From the NCBI GenBank assembly GCA_040216735.1, contig JAVJOO010000010.1:62001-126000 (forward strand): a stretch of 64,000 bases of DNA, written 5' to 3'. Each line of letters begins with the position of its first letter. The first letter of the stretch is position 1. Under the pieces are notes generated by a model that had not been told where the DNA came from, searched no databases, and saw nothing but the letters and a program-made list of their open reading frames with translations. Source of the stretch: Alphaproteobacteria bacterium. Lineage in GTDB: Bacteria; Pseudomonadota; Alphaproteobacteria; SHVP01. The position numbers were made by a program, and so were the translations under genes. This document shows, one piece after another, positions 27,224 through 37,263 of the stretch.

Positions 27224-29917
27224 CTACTCGTCGGCCGCGGGAGGCGGCTCCGGTTCGGTCTTCTTCGTCGAAGTTTTCGATGCGGCGCGAACCTTCTTGC
27301 CCCCGGCTTTGGCGGCTGTCTTTGCCTTGGCCTTCTTCGCTTTGGGCTTTTTGGCCTTGGCTTTCTTCGCCTTGGCCTTCTTGGCCGCAGGCTTCTTTGA
27401 TTTCTTGCCCGCCTTCTTCTCCCGTTCTGCCAGGAGGCCGAGCGCGACCTCAAGTGTAACGTCGGCGGGTTCGGTGCCCCCGGGCAATGTCGCGTTCGTC
27501 GAGCCGTGATTGACGTAGGGACCGTAGCGTCCTTCGAGGACCGCCACGGCCTTGGCGTCGTCGGGATGTTCGCCGAGCGTCTTGAGTACCTTCGGGCCGC
27601 GTCGGCGTTTGGGTTCCGCCAGCAGCGCCACGGCGCGGTTGAGGCCGACAGTCAGGACGTCTTCGTCGTCGCCGAGCGAGCGGTATTCGCCGTCATGGCG
27701 GATATAGGGTCCGAAGCGGCCGATACCGGCGCTAATCTTTTTCGTCGTTTCCGGATGCTTGCCGACCTCGCGCGGGAGCGACAGGAACCGGGCGGCTTCC
27801 TCCAACTTGAGCTCGTGCGGATCGGCGCCCTTGGGAATCGCTACCCGCTTTGGCTTGGTGTCGCCCTCGGCTTCGCCGCGCTGGATGTAAAACCCGTAGG
27901 GGCCCTTGCGGACTGTGACCTGTTCGTTGGTCGTTGGGTCCACGCCGAGTTCGCGGGGGCCAACTAATCCGCCGCCGTTGCCGTCGCCGGCATCGCCTAG
28001 CGCGCGGGTGAATTTGCATTCGGGATAATTGGAACAGCCGACGAAGGCACCGAACTTACCCAGCTTGATGCTCAGGCTGCCGGTTTCGCACGCCCGGCAC
28101 TTGCGCGGATCGACGCCGTCCTCGTTGGGATGGAAGACGTGATCGGCGAGGATCTCGTTGAGCGAATCGAGCACTTCGCGGACCCGCAGTTCTTTGGTGC
28201 CGCCGACCGCGATCGTGAAGTCGCGCCAAAATGCCGACAGAACGCTTTTCCAATCGACGTTCCCGGCGGAGACTTCGTCGAGCTGGTTCTCTAGGTCGGC
28301 GGTAAAATCGTACTCGACGTAGCGTTCGAAGAAACTCACCAGAAACGCCGTGACCAACTGACCACGGTCCTCGGCGAAGAACCGCGATTTCTCAAGTCGG
28401 ACGTAGTTGCGATCTTGCAGGACGGAAAGGATCGACGCGTAGGTCGACGGCCTGCCGATCCCCAATTCTTCCAACCGTTTGACCAAGGTCGCTTCGGTGA
28501 AGCGGGGCGGGGGTTCGGTGAAATGCTGAGCCGGCTTGACCTCGCCGCGCTCCAACGGGTCTTTCGCCGCAACCTTCGGCAGGGCGCGGTCCGCGTCTCC
28601 TGTGTCGTCGCTCGATACGTCGTCCCGGCCCTCTTGGTAGAGTTTCAGGAACCCGTCGAACAGGATGATTTGGCCGGTGGCGCGGAAAGCGCTGTTGCCG
28701 TCGTTGGCCGCGATGTCGATGCTGGCGTTCTCAAGCCGGGCGCTGGCCATTTGGCTCGCGATTGTCCGCTTCCACACCAGTTCGTAGAGCTGCGCCTGCT
28801 CGGGGGAGAGATGTTTCGCCATGTCGCGCGGCAGGCGGGAAAGATCGGTCGGGCGGATCGCTTCATGCGCTTCCTGCGCGTTCTTTGCCTTGGTCTTGTA
28901 GGCCCGTGGGCTCTCGGGGACGTAGGGCGCGCCGTACTGGGTCTGGATAACCTGACGGCAACCCGCGACCGCTTCGTTGGCAATCTGTACGCCGTCCGTC
29001 CGCATATAGGTAATGAGGCCGGTGACCTCGCCGCCCAAATTGACCCCTTCGTAGAGACGCTGGGCAACCTGCATCGTGCGCCGGGCGGCGAAACGGAGTT
29101 TGCGCGACGCTTCCTGTTGCAGGGTCGATGTCGTGAACGGCGGCGGTGGATGGCGCGCGGTTTCCTTGGCGGCGACATCGGCCACCGAAAATCCGGGTGA
29201 CGCTTGGATCAGGGCCAACGCGTTTTGCGCGTCGGCTTCGTTCTTGAGCGAGAATTTGTCGAGCTTTTCGCCGCGCAACTGAACCAGTCGCGCCGGCAAC
29301 GTTGCCCCGTCGCCGGTTCTGAAATCGGCCGCGATCGACCAATATTCTTGCGGGATGAACTTGTCGATCTCGAGTTCGCGCTCGCAGATCAACCGCAAGG
29401 CCACCGACTGGACGCGTCCTGCCGACCGTGCGCCTGGCAGCTTGCGCCACAGAACCGGAGACAACGTGAACCCGACGAGATAGTCCAGCGCGCGGCGCGC
29501 CTGCTGGGCGTTGACCAAGTCCATGTCGATATCGCGCGGATGGCGCATCGCTTCTTGGACCGCGTTCTTGGTGATCTCGTTGAACACGACGCGTTTGACA
29601 TCGACGCCCTCGGCGGCGCGCATCTCGATCAATGCGTTCAGAACATGCCAGGCGATGGCTTCGCCTTCGCGGTCCGGATCGGTTGCGAGGTAGAGGTGTC
29701 CGGCGCCCTTCAGAGCCTGGGCGATCGCCTTGAGGTGTTTGGCCGATCCTGGATCGGTCTCATAGGTCATGGCGAAGTCGGCGTCGGGGTCGACGGAGCC
29801 GTTCTTCGAGGGTAGATCCCGCACGTGGCCGTAACTCGCCAGCACAATGTAGTCGTCGCCAAGATACTTGTTGATCGTCTTGGCCTTGGCGGGTGATTCG
29901 ACGACGACAACGTTCAT
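27224..29917 (-). CDS. topA: DNA topoisomerase I
   Basis: 897 aa. Toprim domain with VVESPAKAKTINKYLG and DPDREGEAIAWH at the N-terminus; active-site tyrosine in ITYMRTDG; a zinc-ribbon CRACETGSLSIKLGKFGAF with further CSNYPEC cysteines; and topoisomerase C-repeat domains with FGPYIRH and RYGPYVNHG. Relaxes negative supercoils. The C-terminal ~60 residues are a low-complexity lysine/alanine tail (KKAKAKK repeats), which is usual in high-GC alphaproteobacteria and probably binds DNA or RNA polymerase. Confidence 0.96.
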   Translation of the reverse strand: MNVVVVESPAKAKTINKYLGDDYIVLASYGHVRDLPSKNGSVDPDADFAMTYETDPGSAKHLKAIAQALKGAGHLYLATDPDREGEAIAWHVLNALIEMRAAEGVDVKRVVFNEITKNAVQEAMRHPRDIDMDLVNAQQARRALDYLVGFTLSPVLWRKLPGARSAGRVQSVALRLICERELEIDKFIPQEYWSIAADFRTGDGATLPARLVQLRGEKLDKFSLKNEADAQNALALIQASPGFSVADVAAKETARHPPPPFTTSTLQQEASRKLRFAARRTMQVAQRLYEGVNLGGEVTGLITYMRTDGVQIANEAVAGCRQVIQTQYGAPYVPESPRAYKTKAKNAQEAHEAIRPTDLSRLPRDMAKHLSPEQAQLYELVWKRTIASQMASARLENASIDIAANDGNSAFRATGQIILFDGFLKLYQEGRDDVSSDDTGDADRALPKVAAKDPLERGEVKPAQHFTEPPPRFTEATLVKRLEELGIGRPSTYASILSVLQDRNYVRLEKSRFFAEDRGQLVTAFLVSFFERYVEYDFTADLENQLDEVSAGNVDWKSVLSAFWRDFTIAVGGTKELRVREVLDSLNEILADHVFHPNEDGVDPRKCRACETGSLSIKLGKFGAFVGCSNYPECKFTRALGDAGDGNGGGLVGPRELGVDPTTNEQVTVRKGPYGFYIQRGEAEGDTKPKRVAIPKGADPHELKLEEAARFLSLPREVGKHPETTKKISAGIGRFGPYIRHDGEYRSLGDDEDVLTVGLNRAVALLAEPKRRRGPKVLKTLGEHPDDAKAVAVLEGRYGPYVNHGSTNATLPGGTEPADVTLEVALGLLAEREKKAGKKSKKPAAKKAKAKKAKAKKPKAKKAKAKTAAKAGGKKVRAASKTSTKKTEPEPPPAADE

Positions 29918-30091
29918 AATGTGCGCGCTATGGTTCCCGAAGCTTGTCGCTGGTACTCAAACCGCCAGGGGGCGGATGTTGAGCGGCCAGCACTTAGTCC
30001 AAAAGCGAAGGCAGTGTCAATTGCGGGCCACGCCGGTGTGAACCAGCGGTAACAACGCCCGACTGAAGAATTCGTTAAGGGAATCGACGGT

Positions 30092-31222
30092 TTAGCGTCG
30101 TCGCAGGACGTAGATTTGGCCAAGCACGGGCAAGCCGCGATCAAGCCTTACCTCGATATCTTGGCTTAGCGCCACGGTGAAGCCGGTTTGTTCGCACAGC
30201 GCACGTACGTAGCTTGGCGCGTGGGCAAAACGTGCGGTTGACCTAAGGACAAAGCCTTCTCCGGCATGACTTTCGACGCTGAACGCGAACAAGCCGCCGG
30301 GTGTCAAGGCATCGGCGGCGGCGCACAAACAAGGCTCCATATCGCCCACATATATAAAGACATCGCCGGCGAGCGCGAGGTCGAAGGAACCCGGTCGGGC
30401 AGTCAAATAGGACACGACGTCCTCACAGACGATGTCGTTGTAGATGTTCCGCTCTTGCGCCTTTGTCACCATGCGCGGCGCGATATCGGTCCCGTGCAGG
30501 CTTGCGGCAAGGTCGGCGATCGCAACGCCGCAGAGCCCCGTGCCGCAACCTAAATCTACGACACGCTGCGATGCTGGCGCTGCGGACTCGCCGAGTACCT
30601 TATCCACCGCCGACCGCATGAGGCGCGGGACGTCGTATTTCAGATCGTCGGTGAGGTGCTTATCGAATCGATCAGCATACGAGTCGAACAGGTTCTTGGT
30701 GTAGGCTGGCGGCGCGCTTATGCGCGGTTCGCCGCGAATGGCGGCCAGGGTGAATCGGGTCTCTTCGTCGTCAGGGTATAGATCCAGCGCGCGCGCGAAG
30801 TGATCGGCCGCGGCGGCATAGCGGCCAAGCCCCTGCAATACGTTGCCGACATTGACGTGCGCTTCGCGCAACGCCGGGTCCTGCTTTAGGGCTACGTTGT
30901 AGGCCGCCACCGCGTCGTCCAGCCGTCCAAGATCGCGTAGCGCGTTACCAAGCCCGCTGTGCGCTTGGGGAAATTCGGGTTTGGCCAGGAGTGCCTGACG
31001 ATACAGCGCCTCCGCGTCACGGACCTCACCCTGGGCGCGGAGGATCGTGGCGAGATTGCACGCGACCTGCGGCGAAGTCGTCCGACGCAGAATTCGTTCA
31101 TACAAGATCCGCGCTTCGCTCAGTTGGCCGCGTTGGTGCAGATCCACGGCTTTTTCGAACAACGCTTTTACGTCGGTCGGTTCGTTCGCGGCAGGATGTT
31201 TAGCGGAGGTTGTTGCGTTCAT
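30092..31222 (-). CDS. TPR-repeat methyltransferase
   Basis: 376 aa from ATG 31222. Residues ~15-150 are about four tetratricopeptide repeats (AEALYRQALLAKPEFPQAHSG is one). The rest is a class I SAM methyltransferase with motif I VVDLGCGTGLCG, the acidic LHGTDIAP and DLALAGDVFIYVG. The TPR part likely recruits a protein substrate. Eight bases after dprA, same strand. The 174-base gap up to the topA start shows nothing else. Confidence 0.82.
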   Translation of the reverse strand: MNATTSAKHPAANEPTDVKALFEKAVDLHQRGQLSEARILYERILRRTTSPQVACNLATILRAQGEVRDAEALYRQALLAKPEFPQAHSGLGNALRDLGRLDDAVAAYNVALKQDPALREAHVNVGNVLQGLGRYAAAADHFARALDLYPDDEETRFTLAAIRGEPRISAPPAYTKNLFDSYADRFDKHLTDDLKYDVPRLMRSAVDKVLGESAAPASQRVVDLGCGTGLCGVAIADLAASLHGTDIAPRMVTKAQERNIYNDIVCEDVVSYLTARPGSFDLALAGDVFIYVGDMEPCLCAAADALTPGGLFAFSVESHAGEGFVLRSTARFAHAPSYVRALCEQTGFTVALSQDIEVRLDRGLPVLGQIYVLRRR

Positions 31223-31229
31223 GATTGGG

Positions 31230-32327
31230 TCAGGCGGCCAGTTGGACGCGGTGTCCGGGTAGGCGCTCGATCCTGCCGGCAAGTTCAAGTTCGAGGAGCG
31301 TCGTCGCGACAAGCGGAGAGGGGGCGTCGCAGCTCCGCGCCAGATCGTCGATATCGATCGGGGCGAAGCTCAAGTTGGCAACGATCGCCGATCGTATCGC
31401 GTCGATGTCGGCCGCTATCGGCAGTGGCGCGGCTTCCTCGACCGTACGGCTATGCAGGTCCTGGCGCCGCGGCATGCTAAGCGCAGCCAATACATCCTCG
31501 ACGCCCTCGCACAGTGCCGCACCCTGTTTGATCAGGGTGTTCGGTCCGCGGGCCCTAGGATCGAGTGGCGAGCCAGGGACTGCAAGCACGTCCCGACCCT
31601 GCTCAGCGGCAAGACGAGCCGTGATGAGCGATCCCGACCGCGCGGCGCCTTCGATTACGACGACGGCCTTGGCCAGGCCCGAAACGATCCTGTTCCGGCG
31701 TGGAAAATGACGCGCCTGGGGCACTGTTCCGAACGGCATTTCGGAAATCGCACAACCCTGGGCGCAGATGTCTCGGAAAAGCGGTTCGTTCTCCGCCGGA
31801 TAGACGTTGTCGAGGCCACCGGCCAGCACCGCGATCGTCCCCGAAGCAAGGGCGCCGCGATGGGCGGCGGTGTCGATTCCCCGCGCAAGGCCGGAGACGA
31901 TGACGATGCCCTGCCGACCGAGATCGCCGGCCAGGTCGCGGGCGAACCGCATGCCGACTGCCGATGCATTGCGCGCGCCAACCAGGGCCACGCTCTCTCC
32001 ATTGAGAAGGCCAACATGTCCCACCGCGAAGAGAATCGGCGGTGCATCGGCGATCTCGTGCAGGAGGGAGGGGTAGTCTGGCGTACCGTGAACGATAACT
32101 CGGGCGCCGGCGCGAGCGGCTGTGTCCAACTCGCGCGCCGCATCGTCCACCGAGCCGATCCGCAATGGTCTGGTTCGGCCCCCGCGCCGTGAGAGGTCGG
32201 CAATCGACGCCAAGGCCTCGGTCGCGCCACCGTATCGTTGGAGGAGTTCTCGGTAGGTGACCGGCCCGACCGACTCGGAGCGAATGAGTCTAATCCGATC
32301 GACGATCTCGCGATCCGCTAGGGCCAA
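31230..32327 (-). CDS. dprA: DNA-processing protein DprA
   Basis: 365 aa from TTG 32327, whose ribosome site GGAGGAG lies inside the end of plsY. The Rossmann-fold core is intact: ALVGARNASAVGMRFA, VSGLARGIDTAAHRGAL, and FPRRNRIVSGLAKAVVVIE. A C-terminal winged-helix domain follows (residues ~300-360). Loads RecA onto incoming single-stranded DNA during natural transformation. Upstream sam-fold residues are normal. Confidence 0.93.
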   Translation of the reverse strand: MALADREIVDRIRLIRSESVGPVTYRELLQRYGGATEALASIADLSRRGGRTRPLRIGSVDDAARELDTAARAGARVIVHGTPDYPSLLHEIADAPPILFAVGHVGLLNGESVALVGARNASAVGMRFARDLAGDLGRQGIVIVSGLARGIDTAAHRGALASGTIAVLAGGLDNVYPAENEPLFRDICAQGCAISEMPFGTVPQARHFPRRNRIVSGLAKAVVVIEGAARSGSLITARLAAEQGRDVLAVPGSPLDPRARGPNTLIKQGAALCEGVEDVLAALSMPRRQDLHSRTVEEAAPLPIAADIDAIRSAIVANLSFAPIDIDDLARSCDAPSPLVATTLLELELAGRIERLPGHRVQLAA

Positions 32328-32330
32328 GCT

Positions 32331-33140
32331 CTACTCTCCTCCGTTGCCGTCTATCCCTACCTTGCGCGCCCCGATCTTTGGTTCGGTTCCGCTCAGAAGT
32401 CGCCGAATATTTCCGGCATGCCTAATCAAAACCAGAACGGCAACAAAAACCGAAAACTCGACGCGCTGCGGGTCCGACCAGTAGGTCCCCGCCAACGGGG
32501 CGTTGGCCAATAGCAGCGCAAAAATAGGCGCGCCCACAAATGCGCCGATGCCTGCCAATGAAGAGTATCGAAAGACCAGAGCTAAAATCAGCCATGTCGC
32601 ACACGCCAGAACGCCGACGACGGGATTAAGTGCCAAGAGGACGCCGAGCCCGGTCGCGACACCCTTGCCTCCCCAAGCAAAAAAGGTGCTAGAGACGAGC
32701 AAAGCGGCGCCGACCAAACTCACCGCCCCTTTGCCCAGCAACGCAACACCCGCCCCAACGACAAGCAGAAGCGCTTCCCGAACCGCGAAGCCTAGACCGC
32801 GCGGGCTGGAAGAGACGAGCCACAGGGGCAGAAGATGGCCGAGGAGAGCGCCAGCGCCGGCCATCACCGCCTGGTCGCGAAACAACAGATGGTCGGCCAG
32901 GATCACCGGTCCCGCACCCTTCAACCCGTCGAGCAGCAGTGTCAGGGCGGCGAGCGAACGGCGGCCCGTCCGCAGAACGTTAGTCGCGCCGAAATTGCCG
33001 GAGCCGATGGTGCGGATATCGCCCAAGCCCGCCAACCGCGTCAGGATCAAACCGAAGGGAATCGATCCAACAAGGTACGACGCGATAAAGACCGCGAAAT
33101 AAGGCCAGGTGAAACTAAGGTCGCCGACGGGATCGGGCAT
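32331..33140 (-). CDS. plsY: glycerol-3-phosphate acyltransferase PlsY with an internal insertion
   Basis: 269 aa from ATG 33140; a polytopic membrane enzyme that transfers acyl from acyl-phosphate to glycerol-3-phosphate. The three PlsY motifs are present: GSGNFGATN, GGKGVATGLG and HAGNIRRLL. It is longer than the usual ~200 aa because about 47 residues (hydrophobic, about residues 113-160) stand between GHLLPLWL and GGKGVAT, where other PlsY proteins have only a few. LVSS occurs at both edges of the insertion. Whether it is functional is unknown. Confidence 0.85.
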   Translation of the reverse strand: MPDPVGDLSFTWPYFAVFIASYLVGSIPFGLILTRLAGLGDIRTIGSGNFGATNVLRTGRRSLAALTLLLDGLKGAGPVILADHLLFRDQAVMAGAGALLGHLLPLWLVSSSPRGLGFAVREALLLVVGAGVALLGKGAVSLVGAALLVSSTFFAWGGKGVATGLGVLLALNPVVGVLACATWLILALVFRYSSLAGIGAFVGAPIFALLLANAPLAGTYWSDPQRVEFSVFVAVLVLIRHAGNIRRLLSGTEPKIGARKVGIDGNGGE

Positions 33141-33148
33141 TGGCGCCT

Positions 33149-34438
33149 CTACGCGGCTTCGAAAGCCGTCGATCCAGCCACGACGGTCCGCAGAACGCGG
33201 CCCTGGACGGGACGTTGATCGAATGGCGAGTTCTTCGATTTGCTGTGGAAGGCGGCAGCGTCGATGCGCGCCGGTCTGTCGAGGTCGAAAAGGACCAAGT
33301 CGGCCGGCGCGCCGCGGGCGAGACGCCCCTGGGGTAGCCCAAGAATTCCCGCCGGCCCCAAGGTCAGTCGAGCAATCAAATCCGGGAGCGACAATCGACC
33401 TTTGTGATAGAGCTCGAGGCCGATGACGCACAGGGTCTCGAGACCGACCGCGCCGAAGGCGGCCTGGGCGAAGGGGAGGCGTTTCGCTTCGGGGTCTTCG
33501 GGACGGTGGTGGCTGGCGATCACGTCGATCGTGCCGTCGGCAAGTCCAGCAACAATGGCCTCGCGATCGCCTTCGCGGCGCAGCGGCGGGCTCACCTTTG
33601 CAAATGTCCGGTAGTGGCCGACTTCGTTTTCGTTCAGTGCGAAATGGTACGGCGCGACCCCGCACGTAACTTTCAGGCCTTTGTCCTTGGCGCGGCGGAT
33701 CACTTCGACGGACTCTGCGGTCGAGATCGATGCCGCGTGATACCGCCCACCGGTGACCTCCGCGATCCGAATATCGCGCTCCAGCATGATGGTCTCGGCG
33801 ACGTTCGGAATACCCGCAAGGCCCAGGCGCGTCGCCGTTTCGCCTTCGTTCATGACGCCGTTGCCGACGAGGTCCGGCAATTCGGTGTGGTGGGAAATCA
33901 ACGCGCCGAACGTCGACGCGTAGGAGAGCGCCCGCCGCAACACCTGGGCGTTGACGATGCTCTTGTATCCATCGGTAAACATGACCGCGCCGGCTTCTTG
34001 GAGAAGGCCGATTTCGGTCATCTCCTGGCCGCCCATTCCTTTGGTGATCGTCGCCGCGGGCAGGACCCGAACCACGCCGGCGGTTTGGACCTGGCGCTCG
34101 ATGAACTCGACAAGGGCGATTTCATCGATAATCGGCCGGGTATCGGGCGACGCGACGATGGTGGTGACGCCGCCTGCCGCCGCCGCCCGGGTGCCGGTAG
34201 CGATCGTTTCCTTATGTTCGCGGCCGGGTTCGCCCAAGGTCGCCATCATGTCGATCAACCCGGGCGACAGACAATGGCCACCGCAGTCTACGACAGTGCT
34301 GTCCTCGGGCGTCCCGTCGCCGAACAGCCTGCCGACATCGGCAATCGTATCGCCGATCGTCAGGACATCGCCGGGGCCGTCCGTTCCGCTCACGGGGTCG
34401 ATCAGTCGCGCGTTGGTATAGGCAACGGTCTTCGTCAC
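33149..34438 (-). CDS. dihydroorotase-like protein, probably the non-catalytic PyrC' (PyrX) subunit
   Basis: 429 aa from GTG 34438, which overlaps the pyrB TGA as GTGA. The amidohydrolase barrel is clear, but the metal-binding HxH of the DHOase signature is replaced: the segment reads [19 protein letters not shown], with no histidine pair. Alphaproteobacteria and pseudomonads carry such inactive DHOase-like subunits beside pyrB, where they stabilise aspartate transcarbamoylase; the true PyrC would be elsewhere. That assignment follows from the family; the missing ligands are seen directly. Confidence 0.85.
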   Translation of the reverse strand: MTKTVAYTNARLIDPVSGTDGPGDVLTIGDTIADVGRLFGDGTPEDSTVVDCGGHCLSPGLIDMMATLGEPGREHKETIATGTRAAAAGGVTTIVASPDTRPIIDEIALVEFIERQVQTAGVVRVLPAATITKGMGGQEMTEIGLLQEAGAVMFTDGYKSIVNAQVLRRALSYASTFGALISHHTELPDLVGNGVMNEGETATRLGLAGIPNVAETIMLERDIRIAEVTGGRYHAASISTAESVEVIRRAKDKGLKVTCGVAPYHFALNENEVGHYRTFAKVSPPLRREGDREAIVAGLADGTIDVIASHHRPEDPEAKRLPFAQAAFGAVGLETLCVIGLELYHKGRLSLPDLIARLTLGPAGILGLPQGRLARGAPADLVLFDLDRPARIDAAAFHSKSKNSPFDQRPVQGRVLRTVVAGSTAFEAA

Positions 34439-35406
34439 GTTACGGCCATTTCCGCTGGATGCTCGATCTTCTGGTGAACCAGTGCGTCGATGCACACCAT
34501 CCGCACGGCGACGCCCATCTCGACCTGCTCGCGGATCACGCTGCGGTTGATGTCGTCCGCGACCTCGGTGTCGATTTCAATCCCCCGATTCATCGGTCCG
34601 GGATGCATGATCAAGGCATCGGGTTTTGCATGGGCCAGTTTTTCCCGATCCAGTCCGTAGTAGCGGAAGTACTCCCGGATCGAGGGCACGAACGCGCCGG
34701 TCATCCGCTCCAACTGAAGCCGCAACATCATGACGATATCGACGTCCTTCAGTCCCGCGACCATATCGTGGTGAACCTCGACGCCGAGCCGCTCGACGTA
34801 GGTTGGCAGAAGCGTCGGCGGCGCCACAACCCGCACCAAAGCGCCCATTTTCCCGAGGAGTTGGATGTTGGAACGCGCGACCCGGCTGTGGAGAATGTCG
34901 CCACAGATCGCCACCGTCAGCCCTTCGAGCCGGCCGAGGCGTCGCCGAATCGTCAGGGCGTCGAGGAGTGCCTGGGTGGGATGGGCGTGGCTGCCGTCGC
35001 CCGCGTTGATGACCGACCCGGTCACCTTTTGCGACAAAAGGTCCGCCGCGCCGCTATCTGCATGACGAATGACCATGGTATCGGGCTGCATCGCATTGAG
35101 GGTCATCGCCGTATCGATCAGCGTTTCGCCCTTTTTGATGGCGGACCCTTCGACGGACATGTTGATGACATCCGCGCCCAACCGCTTCCCGGCTAGTTCG
35201 AACGAAGTCTTTGTGCGGGTCGAGTTCTCGAAAAAGAGATTGATCTGGGTTCGCCCGCGAAGCCGGTTCAGTTTCTTTTCAGGCCGTCGGTTCAGCTCGA
35301 CGTAAACATCCGAGAGATCCAGCAAGGCTGTGATCTCAGCGGGCGAAAGATCCTCAATGCCCAGCAGATGGCGGTGGGGAAACGGCGTTGCGGGAGGCGA
35401 TGTCAT
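34435..35406 (-). CDS. pyrB: aspartate carbamoyltransferase catalytic subunit
   Basis: 323 aa from ATG 35406. Joins carbamoyl phosphate and aspartate, the committed step of pyrimidine synthesis. Motifs: STRTKTSFE carbamoyl-phosphate loop, [27 protein letters not shown] and MHPGPMNRG. Stop and start of the downstream pyrC' gene overlap (GTGA), implying a fixed stoichiometry. No pyrI regulatory subunit is seen here. Confidence 0.95.
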   Translation of the reverse strand: MTSPPATPFPHRHLLGIEDLSPAEITALLDLSDVYVELNRRPEKKLNRLRGRTQINLFFENSTRTKTSFELAGKRLGADVINMSVEGSAIKKGETLIDTAMTLNAMQPDTMVIRHADSGAADLLSQKVTGSVINAGDGSHAHPTQALLDALTIRRRLGRLEGLTVAICGDILHSRVARSNIQLLGKMGALVRVVAPPTLLPTYVERLGVEVHHDMVAGLKDVDIVMMLRLQLERMTGAFVPSIREYFRYYGLDREKLAHAKPDALIMHPGPMNRGIEIDTEVADDINRSVIREQVEMGVAVRMVCIDALVHQKIEHPAEMAVT

Positions 35407-35446
35407 TAAAGGCGCACTATACGCGATTCGCGCGGGCGGTCGATAT

Positions 35447-36391
35447 CTAGCTGAACACCCACAGGGCAACGGGCACGGTAAGAACCGACAGTGCTGTCGC
35501 GATCGTCGTGATACCGGGTAGAAGGCTTTGGGCTGCTTCGCCAACCACCGTGAAGCGAGGTACGACGCCCGGCAACGCCGCGATCACGACCAGGGCCGTC
35601 GCTGCCACGCCCGAGAAGCCAAAGACAAGCGCCGCGAGGCCCGCGACGGCCGGCAGCAGGATAAGTTTGAGCGTAACAACCGCAACTACGGTACGGCGCG
35701 CGGCGTCCAAAGTATTTTGCGCCGCTGCAACGCTGAGAGCTGCCCCGGTCGCCAGCAGGCCGATCGGGATCGCCGCAAAACCGGCCGCTCGAACCAGTTC
35801 GTTTAGTCCCGTGGCAAGCGGAATGCCCAGCACGTTGAGGGCTGCGCCGAGGACGATGCCGGCGGCAATCGGGTTACGGGCGAGAAGGCGAAACGCGGTC
35901 GCGATCGCCTGCTCCTGGTCGGCTTCCGCATCGCTATCCCGTCGGCCAATTAGCTGGTTGAAGACGCCGCCCGCCACAACGACCGTCGGCAGATAGGTTG
36001 CAGCGGCGATCAGAAAGGTTTGCAGGCCGGCGGTGCCGCCAACAGCGAGGCTGATGGCCATGCCATAGGGAACATTGGCGCGTACCGCGGCTTCGAGAAG
36101 TTGTGGCCCGAGTTCCGCCGCCTGGGCGTCGCGGGTGTACCAAAGCCAGACCGCGGCGCTCGCCGCGGCGAGGACGAATGCGACCGCGACGATGAGACCG
36201 AAAAGCGGGATCGCCGCGAATTCATTGCCTCCAGCGAGGCCGGCCACGAACATCGCCGGTAAGAACAAGTAATAGTTGAGCTTCTGTAGCGCCGCCCAGG
36301 TATCGGCGGGCAGGAACTGGCGGTGGAATAGGGCCCCGCCCAGGAGGATCAGTAGAAAGGCCGGAATTGTGCTGGCAACGACCTCAGCCAT
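35447..36391 (-). CDS. AEC family (auxin efflux carrier-type) transporter
   Basis: 314 aa. About ten hydrophobic segments in the two five-helix bundles of the AEC family; the start [24 protein letters not shown] and the end segment are typical. Inner membrane carrier; members export or import organic acids such as malonate or malate. The start overlaps the ruvX stop by 8 bases, so it is co-transcribed. Substrate unknown. Confidence 0.85.
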   Translation of the reverse strand: MAEVVASTIPAFLLILLGGALFHRQFLPADTWAALQKLNYYLFLPAMFVAGLAGGNEFAAIPLFGLIVAVAFVLAAASAAVWLWYTRDAQAAELGPQLLEAAVRANVPYGMAISLAVGGTAGLQTFLIAAATYLPTVVVAGGVFNQLIGRRDSDAEADQEQAIATAFRLLARNPIAAGIVLGAALNVLGIPLATGLNELVRAAGFAAIPIGLLATGAALSVAAAQNTLDAARRTVVAVVTLKLILLPAVAGLAALVFGFSGVAATALVVIAALPGVVPRFTVVGEAAQSLLPGITTIATALSVLTVPVALWVFS

Positions 36392-36884
36392 CGCGATCCA
36401 GCTCCTCCGTTGCCATGCCGTGCAGGCGGTCCAAGGCGCCCTGCAGGATGTAGGCGGCCGCGTGCGCGTCGATCACCGTCTCGCGTCGCCGCCGGGAGAC
36501 GTCCTGGGCGATCAACGACCGCTCGACCGCCGCCGTTGATAGCCGTTCATCCCAGAACGCTATCGGGAGGTCGATGAACTGTCCGATGTTCTCGGCGAAT
36601 TGACGCACCGACTGGCACCGCGGCCCCTCGGTTCCGTCCATATTCACCGGCAAACCGATGACTAGACCGCCAACATTGCGCGTCTCGATCAACGCCTGGA
36701 GCGCTGCGACATCGTCCTTCAACTTGCGGCGGCGCAGGGTGGAAACGGGGGTCGCCAAGTTCAGGCGGCCATCCGAAACCGCGATTCCGACGGTTTTGGC
36801 TCCGACATCGAGCCCCAATAGGCGTTCGCCCGGGCCCAATCGGGCGCGTAGCTGGGTCAGATCGCTGGTCTTGCTTGGACACAT
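36384..36884 (-). CDS. ruvX: RuvX/YqgF Holliday-junction resolvase-like nuclease
   Basis: 166 aa from ATG 36884. RNase H-like fold: the first metal-site strand LGLDVGAKTVGIAVSD, the LVIGLPVNMDGTEG strand, FWDERLSTAAVE, and DAHAAAYILQ with the last aspartate. YqgF family members process 16S rRNA ends and have been called Holliday-junction resolvase-like. Divergent from gatC with 91 bases between. Confidence 0.9.
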   Translation of the reverse strand: MCPSKTSDLTQLRARLGPGERLLGLDVGAKTVGIAVSDGRLNLATPVSTLRRRKLKDDVAALQALIETRNVGGLVIGLPVNMDGTEGPRCQSVRQFAENIGQFIDLPIAFWDERLSTAAVERSLIAQDVSRRRRETVIDAHAAAYILQGALDRLHGMATEELDRDG

Positions 36885-36975
36885 GACGAGTGTTAGGGTC
36901 CGCTCGATTTTGCCCGGAATTCTGCGCTTTTTCGGCTCGCCTACAGGGCCATTCAACTATTGTAGAACGTGACAT

Positions 36976-37263
36976 ATGTCCCTCGATAGCGCCACCGTTG
37001 CCCGCATCGCCAAGCTTGCCCGAATTTCCCTGCCCGAAGACGAGCGGGCGCCGATGGCGGCCGAGCTCTCCGGCATTCTCAAATGGATCGAACAGCTCAA
37101 CGCGGTCGATACGACCGGTGTCGCCCCCATGACGAGTGTCGTCGGCCATGAGCCGCACCAGCGCGACGACGTGGTCACCGATGGCGGTCGCCGCGAGGAA
37201 ATCCTCGCCAATGCACCGGAGTCGACGGACGGCTACTTCGTGGTGCCCCGGGTGGTCGAGTGA
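36976..37263 (+). CDS. gatC: Asp/Glu-tRNA amidotransferase subunit C
   Basis: 95 aa, the small chaperone-like subunit of GatCAB. The starts with [17 protein letters not shown] and the end ([10 protein letters not shown]) are family-typical. It overlaps gatA by GTGA. GatCAB converts misacylated Glu-tRNA(Gln) (and Asp-tRNA(Asn)) to the correct amide, which alphaproteobacteria need because they lack a GlnRS. Confidence 0.93.
   Translation: MSLDSATVARIAKLARISLPEDERAPMAAELSGILKWIEQLNAVDTTGVAPMTSVVGHEPHQRDDVVTDGGRREEILANAPESTDGYFVVPRVVE

Noticed and set aside
27227-27430. Lys/Ala repeat tract at the end of topA as a possible repeat element
   Set aside because: It is in frame with topA and typical of the C-terminal tail in high-GC alphaproteobacteria.
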